Source of the DNA: DATDOO01 sp035293245
GTDB taxonomy: Bacteria; Pseudomonadota; Gammaproteobacteria; Methylococcales; Methylococcaceae
DNA length: 17,452 nt
NCBI GenBank assembly: GCA_035293245.1
Contig: DATDOO010000139.1
Location: 1 to 17,452 of the forward strand
Direction: 5' to 3'
Part shown: piece by piece, positions 1 to 6,275 of the stretch
Layout of the letters: every line of letters begins with the position of its first letter
Position numbering within the stretch: position 1 is the stretch's first letter
The notes under the pieces: model-generated
Seen by the model: only the letters and a program-made list of their open reading frames with translations
What the model was told of the DNA's origin: nothing
Database searches by the model: none
Position numbers and translations under genes: made by a program

Positions 1-2
1 AG

Positions 3-416
3 GATCGCATTCCCGCCACCCTGATCGCCGACTCCGCTGCCGCGTGGCTGATGAAAAGCGGCGCGGTGCAGTGGGTGATCGTCGGCGCGGACCGCATCGC
101 CGCCAACGGCGATACCGCCAACAAGATCGGTACTTATTCCCTGGCCGTGCTGGCCCGGCAACACGGGGTACGCTTCATGGTCGCCGCGCCTTTGTCTACG
201 GTGGATTGGGCGACCCCCTCGGGCGACGGCATCGAAATCGAGGAGCGCACCCCGAGCGAACTGCTGCACGAATCCTATCTGGAGCCCGAGAGCGTGATTT
301 CCGCCTGGAACCCGGTGTTCGACGTGACTCCGGCGCACCTCATTGATGCCATCGTCACGGAAAAGGGCGTGATACGGAGTCCTTCCGTGCTCTCCATGCG
401 AGTGCTCAAGGCATGA
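3..416 (+). CDS. mtnA: S-methyl-5-thioribose-1-phosphate isomerase, C-terminal part (5' end outside window)
   Basis: This is the last 137 codons of the methionine-salvage isomerase that converts methylthioribose-1-phosphate to methylthioribulose-1-phosphate in the cytoplasm. The reading frame is open from base 3 and the gene starts before the window. The sequence shows the family's C-terminal signature: DRIPATLIADSAAAWLM, then VIVGADRIAANGDTANKIGT, then a block close to FMVAAPLSTVD. In this family the GADRI aspartate and the GD-ANKIGT loop belong to the active site. The stop codon overlaps the crcB start in an ATGA (413-416), so the two are probably co-transcribed and translationally coupled. 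The family is clear; only the N-terminal half is missing, because of the window edge. Confidence 0.93.
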   Translation, partial: DRIPATLIADSAAAWLMKSGAVQWVIVGADRIAANGDTANKIGTYSLAVLARQHGVRFMVAAPLSTVDWATPSGDGIEIEERTPSELLHESYLEPESVISAWNPVFDVTPAHLIDAIVTEKGVIRSPSVLSMRVLKA

Positions 417-1096
417 ACGCGCTGCTGGCCGTCGCCCTGGGGGGCGCCGCCGGCTCGGTGGCGCGCTTTTGCACCACCAACGCCGTTTACGAATGGCTGG
501 GGCGGGATTTCCCCTTCGGTACGCTTACGGTCAACGTCGTCGGCGGCCTGCTGATGGGCTTCCTCACCGAACTGCTCATCGCCCGCTACGTCGTCGCCGT
601 TGAATGGCGCGCCCTAGTGCTGGTCGGTTTCCTCGGCGGCTTCACCACCTTTTCCACCTTTTCCATGGAAACGTGGCTGCTGGTGCAGGAGGGTGACTTC
701 GCCAAGGCAACTCTAAACGCACTGGGCAGCGTGGTGCTGTGCGTGGCGGCGGTCTGGGCGGGCATCAACCTGGCGCGCTGGGGATTCGAGGAAGACTGGA
801 GCCGCTGGTTGGGCCTGGAAACCGTCGGCGCGCGCCTGGCGCTCCTGCTGGTGCTTGCCTGGCTGCTGGGCGTGGCATTGGGTCAATTGTCCTCCCGTCT
901 CGCCTGGCCCGAGAATTGGCAGATCGCCGCCTCTTTCCTGGTCGTGTGGCTGCTCGTTCCGCTGGGCGCCTGGTATGCCTCGAATGCCGCCGGCACCGCC
1001 GGCGTGACGACGGCCTACCTGATCCTCGCGGGCAGCGCCGCCTTGTCCGGTGCGGGCGTATGGTTGGGATTGTTATGGCCGGTACAGAGGCTTTGA
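413..1096 (+). CDS. crcB: CrcB/Fluc fluoride channel with C-terminal membrane extension
   Basis: Residues 1-123 match the CrcB/Fluc family of small dimeric fluoride exporters in the inner membrane. Visible motifs are GGAAGSVARF (10-19), GTLTVNVVGG (36-45) and GGFTTFSTFSME (75-86). The last contains the conserved Thr/Ser sodium-site loop and the Phe residues of the fluoride pore. Ordinary CrcB proteins end at about 125 residues. This one continues in frame to 227 residues, with a charged linker (about 124-138) and roughly three more hydrophobic segments (about 140-158, 170-188, 200-222). I do not recognise the extension. The ATG overlaps the mtnA stop by 4 nt. The fluoride-channel role is confident for the N-terminal half; the role of the tail is unknown. 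Confidence 0.9.
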   Translation: MNALLAVALGGAAGSVARFCTTNAVYEWLGRDFPFGTLTVNVVGGLLMGFLTELLIARYVVAVEWRALVLVGFLGGFTTFSTFSMETWLLVQEGDFAKATLNALGSVVLCVAAVWAGINLARWGFEEDWSRWLGLETVGARLALLLVLAWLLGVALGQLSSRLAWPENWQIAASFLVVWLLVPLGAWYASNAAGTAGVTTAYLILAGSAALSGAGVWLGLLWPVQRL

Positions 1097-1107
1097 ATCG
1101 GCGCGGG

Positions 1108-1305
1108 CTATTCCGCCTTCCATCTCTCGGTGGATTCTTCCCCCGTCCTGCCTGGCTTCCCCAACGATTCCCACGGTGGCGAACTCGCCGCGTTTGCCTC
1201 GTGCTCGCCCTCGGAAAACGGGGGTTCATACAAAATGATGACGAGGTTGTCGCGTGACTGGATACGAGCGCCGCGTTTCCGGTCGAATGTGTTGTAGCGT
1301 TTCAT
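1108..1305 (-). CDS. Possible small hypothetical protein (65 aa)
   Basis: This minus-strand reading frame converges on crcB with an 11-bp gap. The ATG at 1305 is preceded by GGAG with a 7-nt spacer (cgttGGAGaacggccATG), a good ribosome-binding site. The predicted product begins MKRYNTFDRKRGARIQSRDN, is basic at the N-terminus and hydrophilic or acidic at the C-terminus, and has no signal peptide or membrane segment. I do not recognise a family. Support is the ribosome-binding site and the otherwise empty region between crcB and the DUF2845 gene. Against it are the short length, the lack of a recognisable homolog and the high random-ORF rate at this GC content. It could be non-coding. Confidence 0.35.
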   Translation of the reverse strand: MKRYNTFDRKRGARIQSRDNLVIILYEPPFSEGEHEANAASSPPWESLGKPGRTGEESTERWKAE

Positions 1306-1514
1306 GGCCGTTCTCCAACGGGAACCTGGTGTTGGCAGCAAAACTAGTTCTTAGGGCAAGAATACGACATCGGGTGAATCGCGTATTTCGGAGTCAGGAA
1401 GAATGTAATCGCGCCTAAATATCGATGCCGCACCTGACCGGCGCCGGATTTGCCGTTGGTACTCGCAGAAAAAGCGAGGAAAAGGTAGTCTGAAAATACA
1501 AGCGGAGGTCGAGC
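1306..1514. other. Intergenic stretch between crcB and the DUF2845 gene
   Basis: This stretch is somewhat less GC-rich than its neighbours. It holds a small perfect inverted repeat, CTCGC-agaaaaa-GCGAG (1462-1478), and the GGAGG ribosome-binding site of the DUF2845 gene at 1504-1508. I looked for a sigma-70 promoter. Only a TTGCCG/TTGGTA-like -35 near 1450-1461 stands out, and no matching -10 sits at the right distance. I see no RNA gene. A minus-strand reading frame crossing 1351-1584 has no family resemblance and was not called. Confidence 0.4.
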
Positions 1515-1898
1515 ATGCGCAACCTGGCGAGACGTTTTCGAAACGGCCCGGATTCACGGCGTTTTGGGGTAAGCCGGGGACCATGGGCGGGCATTTTTTT
1601 TCTGGTCCTGCTGCTTGCCGCCGCTCCCGCCCAAGCCCTGCGTTGCGGAAACCTTCTGGTGCTGGAAGGCGATTATGTTTTTTCGGTGCTGCAAAAATGC
1701 GGCCCGCCGCAATACCGCGACGAACGGGTGGAGTATCGCAGCCTCCGTCTGAAGGGAAAGGGGCTCGAGCACGAGCAGTTCGTGCCGGTCAGGGTCGAAG
1801 AGTGGCTCTACAACTTCGGCCCGCAATACTTCATGCAACTCCTGCGTTTCGAGAACGGCCGGCTGATCGAAATCAAGAATCTCGATTACGGCTATTGA
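1515..1898 (+). CDS. Secreted DUF2845 family protein
   Basis: This is a 127-residue exported protein. After an unusually long basic N-region (1-23) there is a hydrophobic core (about 24-40) ending APAQA, a plausible signal-peptidase site. The mature part starts LRCGNLLVLEGDY and continues VLQKCGPPQYRDERVEY, with cysteines at 44 and 62. This C-G-x-L-V-x2-GD ... VL-x-KCG-x-P pattern is what I associate with DUF2845, a periplasmic family of unknown function. It finishes with a WLYNFGP...LRFENGRL segment that looks like two or three beta strands. The start is fixed by GGAGG (1504-1508) 6 nt before the ATG. It lies 87 bp upstream of serS on the same strand. Cys44 and Cys62 could form a disulfide; that is inference. 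Confidence 0.8.
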   Translation: MRNLARRFRNGPDSRRFGVSRGPWAGIFFLVLLLAAAPAQALRCGNLLVLEGDYVFSVLQKCGPPQYRDERVEYRSLRLKGKGLEHEQFVPVRVEEWLYNFGPQYFMQLLRFENGRLIEIKNLDYGY

Positions 1899-1985
1899 AG
1901 GCAGGCACAGCCCGCGGACGCAAGCCCACCAACGCCCTGGAATTCACCGTTTCAAAACGATTTTTTGTAACCACAGCGATTGACC

Positions 1986-3260
1986 ATGCTAGATCCTCGT
2001 TTATTTCGCACCGATCTCGACCTGGTGGCCGCGCAACTGGCGCGGCGCGGGTTCCCACTGGACAAGACGGCGTTTCAGGAACTGGAAAGCCGGCGCAAGG
2101 ACGTTCAGGTCCGCACCCAGAATTTGCAAAACGAGCGCAATACCCGTTCCAAAGCCATCGGCCAGGCCAAGGCGCGCGGCGAAAACATCCAGCCCCTGTT
2201 GGATCAGGTGCAGCATCTGGGCGAGGAGCTGGACGCCGCCGAGAGCGAACTGGCCGTGTTGCAGGCGCAGTTGGAGACCTTGCTGCTGGGCATTCCCAAT
2301 ATCCTGGATGAAACCGTGCCCGAGGGTCGCAGCGAGGAAGACAACCTGGAACTCAAGCGTTGGGGCGAACCTCAGCGCTTCGCGTTCGAGGCCAAGGATC
2401 ACGCCGACTTGGGCATGGCCTTGGGGCTAATGGACTTCGATGCCGCGGCCAAACTGACCGGATCGCGTTTCGTCACCCTCCAGGGGCCGCTGGCGCGGCT
2501 CCAGCGCGCCTTGACCCAGTTCATGCTGGACATCCATACCCAGGAGCGCGGCTACACCGAAACCTATGTGCCTTACATGGTGAACGCCGACAGTCTGCGG
2601 GGGACTGGCCAGTTGCCCAAGTTTGAGGAGGATTTGTTCAAGGTCGCGCACGATCCGGATTTTTTCCTGATTCCCACGGCCGAGGTGCCGGTGACCAATC
2701 TGGTGCGGGACGAAATCCTCGATGCGGCCAGACTGCCGCTCAAGTTCGTTTGCCATACGCCGTGCTTTCGCAGCGAAGCCGGAGCTTACGGCAAGGACAC
2801 GCGCGGCATGATCCGCCAGCATCAGTTCGAGAAAGTGGAGCTGGTGTGGATCACCCGGCCCGAGGATTCGGCGGGCGCGCACGAGCAACTGACCCGCGAT
2901 GCGGAAATCATCCTCGAACGGCTGGGTTTGCCCTATCGCCGTGTGGCGCTGTGCGCCGGCGACGTGGGCTTTTCCTCGGCGAAAACTTACGATCTGGAGG
3001 TCTGGCTGCCGGGGCAAGGCGCGTATCGGGAAATTTCCTCGTGCAGCAATTTCCGCGATTTCCAAGCGCGCCGCTTGATGGCGCGCTGGCGCAACCCGGC
3101 AACGGGCAAACCGGAACTCGTCCATACCCTCAACGGCTCCGGCCTGGCGGTGGGCCGTACCCTGGTGGCGGTGCTGGAGAACTATCAGGACGGCCAGGGT
3201 CGCATTCGCGTTCCCGAAGCATTGTTGCCGTACATGGGTGGAGTGGCTGTCATTGCCTGA
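1986..3260 (+). CDS. serS: Seryl-tRNA synthetase
   Basis: This class II aminoacyl-tRNA synthetase charges tRNA-Ser (and tRNA-Sec) with serine in the cytoplasm. From the ATG at 1986 it is 424 residues, the normal length. An in-frame TTG two codons earlier is less likely, because the family usually begins MLDPRLFR as here. Residues about 30-100 form the heptad-rich antiparallel coiled-coil arm that grips the tRNA. Class II motif 1 lies around 189-212 (TETYVPYMVNADSLRGTGQL), motif 2 around 260-281 (CFRSEAGAYGKDTRG, then RQHQFEKVEL), and motif 3 around 386-401 (GLAVGRTLVAVLENYQ). The TAE serine-site motif is at 231-233. There is no strong Shine-Dalgarno sequence. The following gene starts 13 bp downstream and is probably co-transcribed. 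Confidence 0.97.
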   Translation: MLDPRLFRTDLDLVAAQLARRGFPLDKTAFQELESRRKDVQVRTQNLQNERNTRSKAIGQAKARGENIQPLLDQVQHLGEELDAAESELAVLQAQLETLLLGIPNILDETVPEGRSEEDNLELKRWGEPQRFAFEAKDHADLGMALGLMDFDAAAKLTGSRFVTLQGPLARLQRALTQFMLDIHTQERGYTETYVPYMVNADSLRGTGQLPKFEEDLFKVAHDPDFFLIPTAEVPVTNLVRDEILDAARLPLKFVCHTPCFRSEAGAYGKDTRGMIRQHQFEKVELVWITRPEDSAGAHEQLTRDAEIILERLGLPYRRVALCAGDVGFSSAKTYDLEVWLPGQGAYREISSCSNFRDFQARRLMARWRNPATGKPELVHTLNGSGLAVGRTLVAVLENYQDGQGRIRVPEALLPYMGGVAVIA

Positions 3261-3273
3261 CGGAGACGTTCGT

Positions 3274-4116
3274 ATGGAGCCGCCGGAGAATCCGGGCGGT
3301 GAGTTGCCCAAACCGGCGCGTAAATTGCTGGAAACTGTCACGCAGGCCATCGGCCCGCTGCCTCTCTCCCTGGGTGTCCCGTCAGCGGAAGAGTGGGTGG
3401 ATTCGACGCTGGCCGCAGCGCCTATCGGTGTAGTCGGCCGGGCGCGGCGGCGGGTGGAGGGGCGCGAAATTCTCCGTCAGGCCAATTGCGAAGCAATCGT
3501 CGTGCTCGCCTTGGCGGAACTGCCGGCGGAAGTCTCCGACGAAGCCGTGGAACCCGGCTGGGTCGTGCGCTTTTTCGGTCTGGCGCAGGATGTGGCGCGT
3601 CCCGAATTCCAGCATATCTGGGCGCGGTTGCTGGCGGCGGAAGTCGCTAACCCGCAAAGTAGTTCCACGCGCACCCTGCACACCTTGGGGATGATGGACG
3701 CCTGGGAGGTCGAAGGGTTCGAGGCGTATTGCGCCTTTTCGTTCGCGTTCGAGAGCGGCGGGCGTTTCATGATCGCCGACGATGCGGCACGCACCGAAAT
3801 GAGAGGTTATCTCTCCGGCGACGACTTGACTCAGCACTTCATCGACAGCGGCCTGCTGTCGGCCGAGCTGGAGCAGCGCCGCGTCCTTCCCGCGCGCGGG
3901 CTGCGCATCGGTTACGCCGCCAAGCGCTACCAACTGGCGAAGCCGCAGCCGGAATTCGAGGAGCGGTTTTTTTGTTATCGGCCCTTTACGCGGGCAGGAC
4001 AACAACTGGCCTCGGCATTGCGCGCCAAAACATTCTACGGCTATGCCCGAAACGTTTTCCGTGTCCTGCAAGTGGAGCGCGGCATTTCGTTTCAGGAGAT
4101 CACGGACGGGCAGTGA
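3274..4116 (+). CDS. DUF2806-like protein of unknown function
   Basis: This is a 280-residue protein that looks cytoplasmic, without a signal peptide or membrane segment. The central region (about 85-160) reads PAEVSDEAVEPGWVVRFFGL, then FQHIWARLLAAEVANP, then STRTLHTLGMM. The pattern (ED.W..RFF..A..V....Q..WAR.LA.E...P...S.RTL..L) is what I know from DUF2806-type proteins. The family has no established function that I can name. The start at 3274 is preferred because GGAG (3262-3265) lies 8 nt before it and it avoids overlap with serS; an upstream ATG at 3238 would overlap serS by 23 bp. It sits 13 bp after serS on the same strand. The intergenic region after it carries the predicted control elements of the porin gene. 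Confidence 0.7.
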   Translation: MEPPENPGGELPKPARKLLETVTQAIGPLPLSLGVPSAEEWVDSTLAAAPIGVVGRARRRVEGREILRQANCEAIVVLALAELPAEVSDEAVEPGWVVRFFGLAQDVARPEFQHIWARLLAAEVANPQSSSTRTLHTLGMMDAWEVEGFEAYCAFSFAFESGGRFMIADDAARTEMRGYLSGDDLTQHFIDSGLLSAELEQRRVLPARGLRIGYAAKRYQLAKPQPEFEERFFCYRPFTRAGQQLASALRAKTFYGYARNVFRVLQVERGISFQEITDGQ

Positions 4117-4132
4117 ATTTTGTTGCGTGTTT

Positions 4133-4149
4133 TGCACGTTAATGGTGCC
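4133..4149 (+). promoter_or_regulatory. Putative NtrC-type enhancer site 1 upstream of the porin
   Basis: TGCACGTTAATGGTGCC matches 13 of 17 positions of the E. coli glnA NtrC site as I recall it (TGCACTAAAATGGTGCA) and keeps the GCAC...GTGC dyad. Its centre is about 127 bp upstream of the predicted start site. Enhancer identity is inferred from the motif and from its spacing to a sigma-54 element. Confidence 0.5.
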
Positions 4150-4164
4150 AATGCCCCATTTTGT

Positions 4165-4181
4165 TGCACCAATACAACGCA
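4165..4181 (+). promoter_or_regulatory. Putative NtrC-type enhancer site 2 upstream of the porin
   Basis: TGCACCAATACAACGCA has a perfect left half-site (TGCACC) and a degenerate right half, with 11 of 17 positions matching the same reference. Its centre is 32 bp from that of site 1, about three helical turns, the spacing known between the two strong NtrC sites at glnA. It is weaker than site 1, and the call leans on that spacing. Confidence 0.4.
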
Positions 4182-4242
4182 TGCCGGCCGAAAGCATCAA
4201 AGTATTCTTGTTAACGGATTGTATCGATTGGCTTTTGTAAAA

Positions 4243-4258
4243 TGGCACTGGTTGTGCT
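4243..4258 (+). promoter_or_regulatory. Sigma-54 (RpoN) -24/-12 promoter for the porin gene
   Basis: TGGCACTGGTTGTGCT contains the invariant GG (4244-4245) and GC (4256-4257) separated by exactly 10 bases, and the full TGGCAC -24 box. The expected transcription start is about 4268-4269, giving a leader of roughly 30 nt that includes the ribosome-binding site GGGGAG (4286-4291). No convincing sigma-70 -10 hexamer was seen in the same region. The match to the known consensus is good; activity is inferred. Confidence 0.65.
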
Positions 4259-4297
4259 AATTTTGTTACATGATTGAAACAACACGGGGAGTTGGCA

Positions 4298-5647
4298 ATG
4301 AAACGAATTTTTCCTTTGGGCATGGCGCTGACGGGATGCCTTGCGGGTGCCGCAATAGCCGAGGAAACGGCCACTGAAGCGCCGGCCGGGGCCGTCGAGG
4401 CGTTGACGGGCGTCAATATCAACGAATCCGGTTTCATGAAGGACTGGAATCTCAAGCTGGGCGGCTGGCTTAACAGCAGCGTGTCGGCCAACTTCAACGG
4501 CTCGCAGGATCAGTTCAACGGCCCGGTCACCTTCAATGACCGCACCGGCGAAATTCAGATGAACCAGCTCTACCTTTATTTGCAAAGAGCGGTTACCGCC
4601 AGCGGCGATGCGTGGGACGTGGGCGGCCGGGTGGATTTCATGTACGGCACCGACGCCATCTTTACCCAGGCTTATGGTTCGCCGGCCTTCGATCCGCGCA
4701 CCGGCTTGCCGATCAATCGTGGACATTGGGATCTGCATCTTTCCAGCCATACGGACCGTTTTTACGGCATCGCGATTCCGCAAGCCTACGCGGAATTCAA
4801 CCTACCGGTCGGCAACGGCCTGACCGTCAAGGCGGGGCACTTCTATACGCCGATCGGCTACGAAGTGGTGACGGCGCCGGACAACTTCTTCATCACCAAG
4901 CCGTACACCATGCAATACGGCGAGCCCTTCACCCATACCGGCATCCTGGGCAGTTACACGTTCGATTCCAACTGGAGCGCATTGGCCGGAGCGGTCACCG
5001 GCAGCAACACCGGCGGTTGGGATGGCAACTGGGATCGCGATCTGGGCAATTGGGCCTTCCTGGGCGGTGTGACCTGGACCAGCGACGATGCCCGCACATC
5101 TTTCGCCTTGACCTCCACCGCCGGCGAGCGCGCCGAGGATGCCAGTTCCGCCTGGGCCATGTACAGCATGGTGCTCAAGTACAACATCACGGACAAGCTG
5201 CACTATGTGTTCCAGCACGACAACGGTTTTGCGGACGACGTGATTACCGCAGGTACTTTGGCTAGCGGTATTCCGGGTGACACGGAAGATGCCCAATGGT
5301 ACGGCATCAACCAGTACCTGTTTTACGACATCGACGACAGGCTGACGGCGGGTATCCGCGGCGAATGGTTCCGCGACCATAACGGCTTCAGGATTTTGGG
5401 TCCTGGCCGCTGTCTCGCCGCCACGAACGCGACCAGCAACTATGCCTGTGGCGCCGATTATGCCAACTATACGTTTGACGACAGCAACTATTATGCGGTT
5501 ACGGTGGGTCTGAACTACAAGCCGACCAAATGGCTGAGCGTGCGCCCCAACCTGCGCTATGACTGGACGGATAAGATCAACGCCTTCAGCGACGGTGATC
5601 GCAATGACCAATTGCTGTTTTCCACGGACGTGGTCGTGACTTTCTAA
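4298..5647 (+). CDS. Outer-membrane beta-barrel porin (OmpL-like, BBP2 type)
   Basis: This 449-residue protein starts with a signal peptide, MKRIFPLGMALTGCLAGAAIA, with cleavage likely before EE. The mature part opens with an acidic/Ala-rich stretch. It then shows alternating hydrophobic and aromatic strands typical of a barrel: LKLGGWLNSSVSANFNG, WDVGGRVDFMYGTDAIF, LTVKAGHFYTPIGYE, GILGSYTFDSNWSALAGAVTG. It ends in VVVTF, the terminal Phe expected for recognition by the BAM complex. The FYTPIGYE and GSNTGGWDG segments are what I associate with the putative beta-barrel porin-2 (OmpL-like) family. The substrate is not known. The ATG at 4298 is chosen because GGGGAG lies 6 nt before it. Control is probably NtrC/sigma-54 (elements at 4133-4258), so it may be induced by nitrogen limitation. 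An intrinsic terminator follows. Confidence 0.87.
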   Translation: MKRIFPLGMALTGCLAGAAIAEETATEAPAGAVEALTGVNINESGFMKDWNLKLGGWLNSSVSANFNGSQDQFNGPVTFNDRTGEIQMNQLYLYLQRAVTASGDAWDVGGRVDFMYGTDAIFTQAYGSPAFDPRTGLPINRGHWDLHLSSHTDRFYGIAIPQAYAEFNLPVGNGLTVKAGHFYTPIGYEVVTAPDNFFITKPYTMQYGEPFTHTGILGSYTFDSNWSALAGAVTGSNTGGWDGNWDRDLGNWAFLGGVTWTSDDARTSFALTSTAGERAEDASSAWAMYSMVLKYNITDKLHYVFQHDNGFADDVITAGTLASGIPGDTEDAQWYGINQYLFYDIDDRLTAGIRGEWFRDHNGFRILGPGRCLAATNATSNYACGADYANYTFDDSNYYAVTVGLNYKPTKWLSVRPNLRYDWTDKINAFSDGDRNDQLLFSTDVVVTF

Positions 5648-5691
5648 ACGGTAGGAAAAGTCGGCGGGGAGTCCTGCCGTGCTCAAGATCG

Positions 5692-5724
5692 GCGTCGCCC
5701 TCCTCAAGGGGCGGCGCTTTTTTT
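5692..5724 (+). terminator. Rho-independent terminator after the porin gene
   Basis: A 9-bp GC-rich stem (GCGTCGCCC / GGGCGGCGC, one G-T wobble) with an 8-nt loop is followed at once by seven T (5718-5724). It lies 45 bp after the porin stop. Confidence 0.85.
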
Positions 5725-5747
5725 GTGGCCTGTGGATTCGCGGGCCG

Positions 5748-5831
5748 AAAAAAATCGCCGCGCCAGGCGGAAAGTCCACAAGGCCCTTTTCAGGGCACCC
5801 GGTTTGACTTTCCGCCGCGACGCGGCGATTT
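5748..5831 (-). terminator. Large composite hairpin ending in a U-run, 3' of the 59-aa gene
   Basis: The arms at 5752-5776 and 5806-5831 are inverted repeats. They share two perfect 11-bp blocks (AAATCGCCGCG and GGCGGAAAGTC), interrupted only by a 3-versus-4-nt internal bulge. The 29-nt loop contains a smaller GCCC-ttttca-GGGC hairpin. On the minus strand the structure ends in seven T (complement of 5748-5754), so it can act as an intrinsic terminator for the 59-residue gene. It is much longer than a typical terminator stem, so a processed small RNA, a mRNA-stabilising 3' structure or a repeat-derived element is also possible. Confidence 0.6.
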
Positions 5832-5906
5832 CGAAGCTACGTTCTCCTCACTCCTGGTGCATTCTTCGAGTGTTCCTTCAGGTTACGGCCTCGAACGGCC
5901 GTACAA

Positions 5907-6086
5907 TTATTTTTTTGCTTTGGCTGAGTCGATCTGCTTCTGCGTTTCGGCCTTCAGCTGTTGATAGGCCGATTCGCCGCCGGTGTTGCCTTCGACTTCG
6001 CGCTTCTGCAGCATGACCACCAGGACGATGGTCAGGACGATGATGCCGCCGATGTACAGCCAGAAGTTGTCTTTTTCCTGTTCCAT
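5907..6086 (-). CDS. Small single-pass membrane protein (59 aa), unknown function
   Basis: Read on the minus strand from the ATG at 6086, the product starts MEQEKDNFWLYIGGIIVLTI and ends KQIDSAKAKK at a TAA (5907-5909). Residues about 8-26 form one hydrophobic helix. It is preceded by a short acidic N-terminus and followed by a KRE boundary and a hydrophilic, probably helical tail (about 28-59) rich in Glu, Gln and Lys. The start is supported by GAGGT (complement of 6093-6097) 6 nt upstream. The gene has its own signals: a TTGACA-containing promoter near 6226-6252, a 5' hairpin and the large 3' hairpin. I do not recognise the family. The topology resembles small membrane subunits or regulators of envelope complexes, but no function can be assigned. 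Confidence 0.72.
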   Translation of the reverse strand: MEQEKDNFWLYIGGIIVLTIVLVVMLQKREVEGNTGGESAYQQLKAETQKQIDSAKAKK

Positions 6087-6193
6087 TGTGATACCTCATT
6101 TATCTAGTTATGTGAACGTAATTTCCGCCCGCAGGCGGTGCCATTCAATTTAGCTGCGAAAGACACAAAACCATGATAGTTCTGTGCTTTTTT

Positions 6194-6217
6194 CTGAGAA
6201 CATGGGATGTTTCTCAG
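6194..6217. repeat. Inverted repeat (stem-loop) in the leader of the 59-aa gene
   Basis: CTGAGAACAT-ggg-ATGTTTCTCAG is a 10-bp dyad with a single-base bulge. It lies directly downstream of the predicted minus-strand start site (about 6219), so it would fold at the extreme 5' end of the small gene's mRNA. A second small hairpin, CCGCC-cgca-GGCGG, lies at 6125-6138 in the same leader. Roles in mRNA stability or as an operator are both possible. Confidence 0.45.
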
Positions 6218-6225
6218 GTGCTTTT

Positions 6226-6252
6226 ATTAAACAGAGTGTTTCCCTCTGTCAA
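6226..6252 (-). promoter_or_regulatory. Candidate sigma-70 promoter for the 59-aa gene
   Basis: On the minus strand a perfect TTGACA -35 (complement of 6247-6252) is followed, after a short 15-nt spacer, by TTTAAT (complement of 6226-6231; 5 of 6 to TATAAT). Shifting by two bases gives TAATAA with a 17-nt spacer. The spacer contains a perfect dyad ACAGAG-7 nt-CTCTGT. That dyad could be an operator, or a weak terminator for the upstream NlpC gene. Confidence 0.45.
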
Positions 6253-6275
6253 GGATTTTTTATCGGACCGCTTGG

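Noticed and set aside
1..412. Fluoride riboswitch upstream of crcB
   Set aside because: The crcB start lies inside the mtnA coding sequence with a 4-nt overlap, so there is no leader to hold a riboswitch.
1948..1967. Hairpin CGTTT...AAACG followed by a T-run between the DUF2845 gene and serS
   Set aside because: The stem is only 4-5 bp and AT-rich, too weak to call a terminator, although the T-run is suggestive.
2427..3350. 307-codon minus-strand frame inside serS
   Set aside because: It lies antisense to a complete seryl-tRNA synthetase with all three class II motifs, and the frame has no family resemblance.
4141..4163. AATGG...CCATT dyad after the DUF2806-like gene as a terminator
   Set aside because: It is a 5-bp stem with no proper T-run, and part of it is better explained as NtrC-like site 1.
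4802..5779. 325-codon minus-strand frame across the porin 3' end
   Set aside because: It crosses the porin terminator and is antisense to a well-formed barrel protein, with no domain seen.
5878..6099. 73-codon minus-strand frame overlapping the 59-aa gene
   Set aside because: It is Arg/His-rich with no ribosome-binding site. The overlapping 59-codon frame has a good site, a clear membrane helix and sensible codon use.
6129..6143. Sigma-54-like TGGCAC upstream of the 59-aa gene (minus strand)
   Set aside because: The -24 half is good, but the bases at the -12 position are GG instead of GC, so the invariant spacing rule fails.
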